Shown here: one piece after another, positions 56,848-64,000 of the stretch
Layout: each line of letters opens with the position of its first letter
How positions within the stretch are numbered: position 1 is the stretch's first letter
From: Aporrectodea caliginosa
Lineage: Eukaryota; Annelida; Clitellata; Crassiclitellata; Lumbricidae
Reading direction: 5' to 3'
DNA length: 64,000 nt
NCBI GenBank assembly: GCA_020284085.1
Contig: JACEVL010000481.1
Location: 1,109,001 to 1,173,000 of the forward strand
The notes under the pieces: generated by a model
Seen by the model: only the letters and a program-made list of their open reading frames with translations
Told to the model about the DNA's origin: nothing
Databases searched by the model: none
Translations under genes and position numbers: made by a program

Positions 56848-57430
56848 TAACCAGTCTTCCTGTCTGTCCCTGTGCCTGTCTGTGTGCCCTTCTGTTTGCC
56901 TGTTTGTCTTCTGCCTACTTATCTGTCTGCCTGAATGTATTTCTTTCTGTTTAATATTTATCTGTGTCCATCTACCCCCTCCCAAAGTCCGACTCACACC
57001 TCAACGTGGTGAGGGGGTGGCAACAGTAATGGGGAGTGCCTGCTGAGGCTATGCCATCAGTGGTGAAGGTCTTGGCTGAAGTACCACCTAGGGCGCTACG
57101 CGAGGTGGACAGGCTCAGCAGGAACCCTGAAAAGCTGGCAAACGTGGGCGGCATCGCCGCCTCTGATACCACAAGATAGTGGATATCAGAGCCAGTCCTA
57201 AGCCTGGAACTCTCTTTAAGGGAGAAGTGCGAAGGTCGAACGGATGGGTGCAGATACTCCGTTCGTAAAGAAAAAATACGTATGAAATCCAATGCAAGCA
57301 TTGGACTCCAAACAGGCCTCGGCCCATGGATCTGATGCAAGCGTTGGACACCTACGGGCCTTCGGCCCATGGATCCTGATGATGATGATGATGTGTCCAT
57401 CTATTTCTCTCCATCTGCCTGCTTAAATAT
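56848..57430. repeat. Duplicated TCTG-rich segment, copy 2, split by a retroposon
   Basis: Second copy of the 56430-56580 segment, split at 56975 by a 419-bp insertion and resuming at 57394 with 'tgtccatctatttctctcca'. Confidence 0.8.
56975..57393 (+). mobile_element. SINE-like retroposon, (GAT)n tail, 10-bp target duplication
   Basis: A 419-bp insertion flanked by the perfect direct repeat TGTCCATCTA (56965-56974 and 57394-57403). It has 'cctcaacgtggtgagggggt' near the 5' end, two tandem copies of a block with 'ggcctcggcccatggatc', and a GATGATGATGATGATG tail. No coding capacity and no clear A/B boxes. It may be a non-autonomous LINE derivative rather than a tRNA-derived SINE. Confidence 0.88.
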
Positions 57431-57569
57431 CAATCTACCTGGGCAACTAACTGCTAATCTCTCATCATGGTACTGGTATGTCTCTTTCTATTTTGAAGTT
57501 GCTGTGTATAATAGGCTCTGTTTAGACTTGCCATGTACTTAATAATTGGAAACATTTCTGTTCTGCTAG

Positions 57570-57705
57570 GCATGCAAAAACTTTGCAGACGAAGGTGAAT
57601 GCGTTGGCATGTGTCCGCCGGAAAATAAGTATCAGGACTTCAAGTGGGTGCCTAATCCAAAAGCCAAATTCACCTACGGGACGCTGTGTGTCAAGGAATG
57701 CCCAG
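57570..57705 (+). CDS. EGFR: EGFR/ErbB receptor exon: cysteine-rich domain 1
   Basis: A 136-nt exon with acceptor TGCTAG|GC and donor CCAG|GTGACG. The phase-0 start continues directly from the previous exon: ACKNFADEGECVGMCPPENK, then KAKFTYGTLCVKECP. This is the ErbB 'C(R/K)xFxDexxC...CPP...(Y/F)G..CVKxCP' module. One base remains at the end, G, which with AT of the next exon makes Asp. Confidence 0.96.
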
Positions 57706-58309
57706 GTGACGCATCTGCCATTTGTCAATAAGAAGCTTCTACATCTATGCTACCTAGTACTACATGTGATATCTATGGTTGTTTTGGGGCAGGTATTTTT
57801 TTCTGTGGTATTACGAGAATATATAATGCGTGCAGTGTCACACAGTAATGCGAATCTGAGGTGCAGTTAGTGAGTCACCAGGTGAAAAAAGGTTGAACAC
57901 ACAGGTGTTTAACAACCACAGGGGAATGTATGTTTTGAGGCATTTCTTGATGGAAGAAAGAGTTCGAGCATTGGAGCAGAAACATTGGTAGTCGGTTGAA
58001 GCAACATGGAATGCTTGAGAACCGTAGACCAGTGCTTCTCAAACTTTTCAGTGTCATGGACCGGCAGGAATTAGGAACTTTTCAGTGTCACGGACTGGGA
58101 AGAATTTTCCCACTGCAGGAGGACCAGTGCCAAATTTATTAAAATTTAATATTTCTCTTTTTCGTTTTCGATCACCTAAATTCTTCAATATGTATTAAAA
58201 TTGATTTCCTTATCTTACTTGTCTTATTGTATCTTTTCTTATTTTACCTGCCACATCTTATGTTAGAATGTGTTAAGATTATGTTTTAAAGAGATGCTTT
58301 TTACTTCAG
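57706..58309. other. EGFR: Short intron (604 bp) with a possible hAT end
   Basis: At 58031-58105 two copies of 'cttttcagtgtca(t/c)ggac' follow 'ccagtgcttctcaaac', which resembles a hAT left end. No matching right end lies before the exon. The intron ends ttttacttcag. Confidence 0.5.
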
Positions 58310-58411
58310 ATCACCTGATCATGGACATGGGAGCATGCATCAGTGACTGTGGAATGCACCGAATGGCTCAAAAAGGCAAATGTGTTCAGTGCGATGGACC
58401 GTGTCCAAAGA
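58310..58411 (+). CDS. EGFR: EGFR/ErbB receptor exon: end of cysteine-rich domain 1
   Basis: A 102-nt exon with acceptor CTTCAG|AT and donor A|GTAAGT. It gives DHLIMDMGACISDCGMHRMA, then QKGKCVQCDGPCPK. The sequence matches the ErbB segment around 'D.G.CV.xCG' and 'C.xCxGPC.K', immediately before L domain 2. The exon border after CPK is at the position I recall in vertebrate EGFR. One base is carried to the next exon, which is not found in the remaining 5.6 kb. Most of this exon is duplicated at 58924-59010. Confidence 0.96.
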
Positions 58412-58923
58412 GTAAGTAAGATCATCATAACAGATGCAGATGTTTTGACTGAAATGCGAATGAAATTTTTAGGAAATGTGCCAGCATTACATATGTATGT
58501 AATTAAGACACTATATATTGATCATTTTAGTATCAGCATCAGCAGCAATTTTATTAATATGGCAATGGGTTTTCTCACAATATATTGCTGAATATTTGTA
58601 CAAGGTGAATTTATTGCATTCCAAGGTCAGTTTCAATATTGAGCAGACCATGAATAGGAATGGGTGTGTTGTGAAATATACGTCTACAAAGAATTTAATA
58701 TATATGTAAAAATTAATATGTATGACATATGCACTTGAATTTATATATCAGCACATACATTGTAGTAGTTTTTGAAGCATTATTTAAATTTAGATGCATG
58801 AACATCGAAAATGTAGAGTTCCAGATGATATTTACTGACCTAAACAAATACTGGTTGACAGTAAGCACAAATACATAATACATATAATATATAGAATCTA
58901 TATATATATATATATATATATAT
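58412..58923. other. EGFR: Intron sequence ending in a (TA)n tract
   Basis: AT-rich; (TA)n lies at about 58898-58923. No exon recognised. Confidence 0.55.
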
Positions 58924-59010
58924 ATGGACATGGGTGCATGCATCAGTGACTGTGGAATGCACCGAATGGCTCAAAAAGGAAAATGTGTTCAGTGCGATGG
59001 ACCGTGTCCA
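58924..59010 (+). pseudogene. EGFR: Partial copy of the preceding EGFR exon
   Basis: 87 bp matching 58321-58407 with two differences (A to T at the 12th base, C to A near the 60th). It lacks the first 11 and last 4 bases of the exon and both splice sites, and no intron sequence is copied. The reading frame is intact and runs on into LINE sequence to a stop near 59090. On its left is (TA)n, and on its right, without a gap, a LINE 3' end. Confidence 0.93.
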
Positions 59011-59345
59011 TGGGTGCATTCATTCCTGTTCACCCAACATCTACCTCTTCAAACACAAATTGCGAAATTATTTGATAAACCAGTCATTTGAATAACGTGT
59101 GAGCACTGTTTGTCTAGCACTGTTTGTCTAGTTAACTAGTTAAGTTTTAAAGAATGCCTTTTGAAATTGTGTCCTGCCAACCGCTGTACTAGCGCTGTAA
59201 TAAAGGGTGACCCCATCTAGCGGGACCTAGGTCCCTTGGGGGTTTCTTTCTTCCCTGTTGTTCCCTAAGGCTTTGTTTCGATGTTTACTTGTGTTTGTCT
59301 GTGAAAGAAGGGTTCAATAAAAATTTTGGTTATGGTTATGGTTAT
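59011..59345 (+). mobile_element. LINE 3' end, (GGTTAT)n tail
   Basis: Reads NIYLFKHKLRNYLINQSFE then stop at about 59092, the usual extreme C-terminus of a non-LTR reverse transcriptase. A 3' UTR of about 240 bp follows with 'gtaataaagggtgaccccat' and an AATAAAAATT signal, and it ends in (GGTTAT)n. (TA)n follows directly, as it also precedes the exon copy. Confidence 0.85.
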
Positions 59346-60077
59346 ATATATACATATATATTATATATATTATATATATATATATATATATTATAGTATA
59401 ATGTATTTTGTTGATGAATGATAATTATCATAATTCATTCTGTTCTTAGACATTCTGCATTCTGTTGCTTATGTCTGTTCATGGGGCTCCCTAATTGATG
59501 CTGTAGTCATGGCTGGTTTTACCTCAAGCCCTAAGTCACAGGTGGTGCTTTTCTGTTCAAAATGTCGCGTTTGGTTCTTTTAGCTATAGAGCGGCCAGTG
59601 TTTGCAATTTCATGTAACTAATGAGTCAATTTGTGATATGATGTGCAGTTGTCATTGCATCCACTTCTGTTAAGATTTCACAGAATTTGGAAGCACTGAA
59701 TAAGTTCCAAAAGCGGCACTACCACAGAAATCAGTGCAACTTGATGTAAAGCACTTGTAATGTGAGGCTGTCATATGCTCATTCTAATGGTTTTTAAAGC
59801 ATTCTTAGGACCTACATGGGGACCACTTTCCCTGAGTCAAACTTACAACAGGCCACCTTTACACAAAATTAAAATTAACATGCAAATGGTACAATGATTG
59901 TGTTGTAACACACTCAATATGTGAACAGAGCAAGGTAATTTATCGATTGGAAATTAGTGCCATGAATTATGAAATGTGGCATCATAGATACATTGCAAAC
60001 TAAAAATTTGCAACTACAAGCAAGAAAATTTATCTTCAGTTTAATTCATCTATTTGAACAAATGCATGCCCTACAAT
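59346..60077. other. Non-coding stretch after a (TA)n tract
   Basis: (TA)n to about 59400, then unassigned sequence with no recognised exon. Confidence 0.45.
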
Positions 60078-61644
60078 CAGTGTTTCCGTTAACACCCAAA
60101 TGTCCGTGTTTACATCCGTAAAAATCGTCCAAATTTTTCGGTGTGATAGCCGAAAGCAATGAGCTACGTCCAAAATATTCCAGGTCAAGGCGTAAATGAG
60201 TCATTTTCCGGTAACATGGTAAATTCACAAATTCAACAAGCAAAAAAAAAAAAGGTTGCTGTTTTTTTTTAAATACAGTTTTTTTTCTTTGGAACAAATC
60301 TTGAATGTTTCTATTTCACAAATATATATTTGGTTTTGCACTAATATGTAAATGTAAAAAGTTTTTGGTAGAAAAAAATAGCCCTACTAAAATATTTGTC
60401 CACTCCGTTACTGTATACATATGAGATCTGTTTTATACATTGTACAGCTTCTGTTGTGTATTTTGACATTCCAATATGTTTCTAGTATTAATATTTATAA
60501 AATAGAAATAAAAGAAATTAGAAAACTTATAATGATTTGATTCCATCACTGTTTCATTTTAGAAAAAGGTCCACTCCGTTATGGAAATAAAAGCATCTAA
60601 TGTTAAGTTGAATAAATATTTTTGCCCAAACAACTGAAAAGAAATCACTTGAGCAATCATTCCCAGTGATCGAATAGACAGAAAACACTAAAATATTTAT
60701 GGTATTGTCTTTAAAATTTGCTCACACCATCAAAATACCACACCATTTAGCCTATAATAATTCCACTCCGTTACTATCTTTCGAGTGTCGAACACAATTT
60801 TTCCACTCCGTTACATAGCTGTCCCATGCGTTACCAAATAAATGTTAACGGAGTGGACAGGTAACGGAGTAGACAATTTGGGTTGCAGCACGGTAAATAC
60901 CATATTATCGCTCACGCGTCCACATCGATCGTTGGTAAAATCATTATTTTGCTTATAAGCGTTATATTACAAATATTATTGGAATTAGATTCATTTATAA
61001 TCATGGCAAAAATGCAGTAACGGAGTGGCCGTATAATAAAAAAACACATCTGGTACGAAATAAATGAAAATTCGTATGAAATTTGTCGAACCATTTATAT
61101 CGTTGGTGAAGATATAAATAGCTTACATAGATTACATAGAAGAGATGAGTCTAGTTGCGCGACCACAAAACTGAATGGTTCTGAGATAGAAGATTAATTT
61201 TTTACATGGTAACGGAGTATACATAATTCCTGGGGACAAGTTTTAAAAATTTTCCTTTAATTATGCTGAAGATCCGGTTCACCAAGTTGTATTTTAAAAC
61301 ATACACAAATATATAATACATAAGAAACACGTGAATTTTTTGGCTCAATACAAATCATTTCGAAATTGTAGACTAAAGCAATAAGTACTAGAGCCAAGGG
61401 ACAGTAACGGAGTGGAACATTTTAAATTGAAAATAAATTTTAATAAATTAGGTTATTGCTTTAAATTACTTTCAAATATCTGAAATTGTTGACTGATCAA
61501 ATACATTTTAATATCAACACTTAGCATAATCAGACTAAGTATAGTTTTTCGAGAAATGACCGGGGACAGCTGAATTCTGAATTTACCATGTTACCGGAAA
61601 ATGACTCAAATACGTCCTCTTTTTGAAATCTAACGGAAACACTG
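60078..61644. mobile_element. hAT-like element with inverted CCACTCCGTTAC array (1567 bp)
   Basis: TIRs CAGTGTTTCCGTTA at both ends, flanked by the perfect 8-bp duplication CCTACAAT (60070-60077 and 61645-61652). A second identical 31-bp inverted block starting TGAGTCATTTTCCGGTAACA lies at 60197-60227 and 61578-61608. The motif CCACTCCGTTA(C) occurs on the plus strand near 60400, 60571, 60763 and 60803. It occurs inverted near 60845, 60861, 61017, 61209 and 61404 (two of these carry one change). No transposase frame; the rest is AT-rich. Confidence 0.93.
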
Positions 61645-63785
61645 CCTACAATAGCTGAAATTGATTCATAAAATATTGACATAATGGTTTTCTTATTACA
61701 GGATTAGTACAAGACATATTATGCCATTCATCAATAATGGTTGCCGGTGTTGATGTTATTCCGGTTATCAGTGAAAGCTAAGATTTTTGTTAAGAATTAT
61801 TTTTTGGAAAATGGGACTTAGAATTCATTAAATTTTAATTAAAGACTCCTGAAATATTGCACTCCCCATGCTCTTGATTAGTGGTTTCCCTTTAGCACTG
61901 AGAGGGACCATAGCAAACAGTATCTTTTCCTGAGATCAGTATATATATATATTACACCAGAATTAAACCTTATATTTTTTGCCAAGTAATATTTGCAAAT
62001 AGGGTTTCTCATGTGTCTAATGAATTCTGGTTGAGATTGTTTGTCTTGCTTTTAGTCTAGATCTTACCTCAGCAGGAATGCTGTTCCTCCACCTTTGGGG
62101 TTTCATGATAAGGTCAACTAACACCTCATAATTATTAGACACTTGTCCGTCCAGGTTTCTGCAATTAGATCTACAGCAAATTTAGTGGCTGGAGAAGCAA
62201 GCAATACCATGAATTCAACACGATTTTTTAATTAGCTTCAAATATTTAAATGTTTGAGCTTCAATCATGATTTATGTGCATTTGCTTTATTAAAGCATAT
62301 TATGGGCATCTATAGGGCATAATAATTACATCATGCATGTGATGATGGTCCAAATTTAGGTCTGGGTCAAAGTTTGCATGAAATTTTTGTAAACAGATAT
62401 ATTTTTACAAATTGTGAAAGGAGTGAATGGTGAGTTAGTATTTTGTTATAATCAATGCTGTTCGATATCTAGGATGACTTTGCAGTTATGCAGGAATTAA
62501 ATATAACATCATCACTGAAGCAAGTAAAATGGAGAAGGTCACAAAAACAGGTTACCGTATACATTGTACAAATCCCATCTCGTGAAGCAGAATATTTGCC
62601 GGGTATTGTAGTTATTGTCAGACAACCCAAAGCACCGTTTATGAACCTGTCCTTTACAAATGACATTGAATGCAGTAATACACTCCAGTCTCTGATGCTT
62701 CAGAATTGTATTGCACGCACGAGAGCAACTAATGAAATATGAAATTACATTGCCTTCTTTCAGAATAGAACTGTCACGAAAAAGTTGATGACCGGGGGGT
62801 AGTAACGACACTTTTCCTCGATTTTTCACTGCACAATTGCTTTTACAGTTGCACAAATTGATTTCCAACTGCACATTTTGTGTACAACTGCACGCTAAAA
62901 AAAGCCCTGCCTTCTTTAATCCATGTTCATGAATGTTCATCCATGTTCCAGAATATCTTGAAGCATTCCATATTAAAATCTGAATTAATAATAAACACCA
63001 TTACAACTCAGTATGGTCTATAGGTGAGAAAAAAATAAAAACTAGGAACAAATTAAGGATAATTAATTGTTTTTGCAACACTGCACTCCAATGGCAAGGA
63101 ACTCCAATGCACTGACTATTAAGAGGCACTGCTTGTGCTCAACTTCTTGCGAGACGAATGACTGATTCAGTCACACTCATGTCAATGCCTAGGTAACATT
63201 AGCACATATCAGACCAGACAAACAATAGGCCTATTATTTTCCTGACTTAACTTCTGGTTCATGACAGGGTGTTAGAGAATTCACTTTAGAAGTTTAGTAT
63301 TTCTAGATGCCTTGTCTTTTGCTAACAGCTTTCAATTCCTAGACCAAGAGGTGCCAACTAGAGGATTTTTACGAAGTTCTTGTGAGGTTGCTTACAAAAA
63401 AATTAATCAGAAGTGAACAAAATGGAATTGTTTTTACTAAGACATGAATATCGATGTTACCAAAACAAAATATAGTACAAGAAAAAAGCATTCTAGTAAT
63501 GCTACTGGAATTTACCGAACTGCAATAACACAGTGATACACCGTATACAGATAGGGACGTTTCGGGATTATTGGATAACTCGCGTGCGACTGATGTGAAT
63601 TTTTCTGCAGCCATAGCCACGCTGCCATATATTATTTGAACGTTATGACTTTGCACCCCCACTTGCTCTCCCTCTTGCAGCATTCCACTGGACTGAGGAC
63701 TGAACTTTTTAAGCTGTCCCTTCATGGTTTCACTCGTGCACCATCCCATATATCACACCATCTCCAGCGATCTCCACTGTAGTAC
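61645..63785. other. Unassigned region
   Basis: No exon recognised, and the next receptor exon (L domain 2) is not visible. At 62790-62830 'ggggggtagtaacgacactt' and 'ttcctcgattttt' recall the interior of the TIR element at 13152-13575. At 62830-62890 'actgcaca' is repeated four times. Frames at 62539-62940 and 63369-63749 have no known domain. Confidence 0.4.
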
Positions 63786-63945
63786 CGTATAATGGTTTTC
63801 ATATTGCTTTTCATTGTTGTCATGTTGCATGCGATGTTTGTCATTTTGCATTGTATGGTTGTCGTGCTACTTTTAGTGGTTGTTGCGTTGCACTTGTTTG
63901 GTGTCATGTTGCATCTGATGGTTGTAATGTTGCATATGTGCAGCA
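63786..63945. repeat. Degenerate ~30-bp tandem repeat
   Basis: Repeated 'tgttgcat', 'tggttgt' and 'gt(c/a)atgttgca' units at roughly 30-bp spacing. The minus-strand frame stays open with a ten-residue Asn/Thr/Met-rich period. Comparable in organisation, not in sequence, to 26105-26290. Confidence 0.6.
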
Positions 63946-64000
63946 TGTCCTGGCACTGGCACTGACTTCCTTCACTCACTCAACATTTACAACTTCACCG

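Noticed and set aside
58029..58150. A complete hAT element in the 604-bp intron
   Set aside because: Only one end-like sequence is visible. No right end or target duplication was found.
58924..59010. A functional alternative exon
   Set aside because: It lacks the first 11 bases and both splice sites and has no pyrimidine tract, so ordinary splicing is unlikely.

Overview
The window is animal nuclear DNA. It has spliced exons with GT/AG borders, introns up to about 13 kb, very many simple repeats, tRNA-derived SINEs, LINE 3' ends and terminal-inverted-repeat (TIR) transposons. SINEs with a core like that of lophotrochozoan SINE families, RTE-type LINEs and an excess of the octamer TAGGCCTA suggest a marine invertebrate (lophotrochozoan or invertebrate deuterostome). 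The species cannot be fixed from sequence alone.

One host gene is clearly supported: an EGFR/ErbB-type receptor tyrosine kinase on the + strand. Six contiguous extracellular exons were found by homology and splice phase: 28333-28722, 31369-31509, 44440-44517, 55929-56047, 57570-57705 and 58310-58411. They encode receptor L domain 1 and most of the first furin-like cysteine-rich region. All five exon joins keep the reading frame and give an uninterrupted ErbB-like protein. The signal-peptide exon lies upstream (not identified) and L domain 2 onward lies past 58.4 kb or outside the window.

Region by region. 0-28 kb is upstream or intronic DNA full of repeats: a decayed LINE (1.1-2.8 kb), several miniature TIR elements, long microsatellites (3.3-3.9 and 13.9-14.65 kb), a 265-bp perfect direct repeat around a TIR element (12.9-13.8 kb), a piggyBac-like element with TTAA ends (18.0-19.0 kb), and a CpG-rich block (20.0-20.45 kb). 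28-58.4 kb is the receptor gene. Its 12.9-kb intron holds a hAT-like element (34.8-39.06 kb, perfect 8-bp target duplication) into which a nearly full-length RTE-type LINE has inserted. Its 11.4-kb intron holds a second RTE-like LINE that is itself broken by two retroposons, each with its own target duplication. 58.4-64 kb holds a partial copy of the last exon fused to a LINE 3' end, and a 1.57-kb hAT-like element carrying an inverted array of a CCACTCCGTTAC motif.

Layered on this are at least four LINE 3'-end families, told apart by their 3' tails (GAAT, GATTAC, ACAAT or AAT repeats), and about five SINE-like families. One tRNA-derived SINE shares its 3' end with one LINE family, as expected if that LINE's machinery mobilised it. 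No bacterial-type operon, CRISPR array, rRNA gene or intact tRNA gene is visible.
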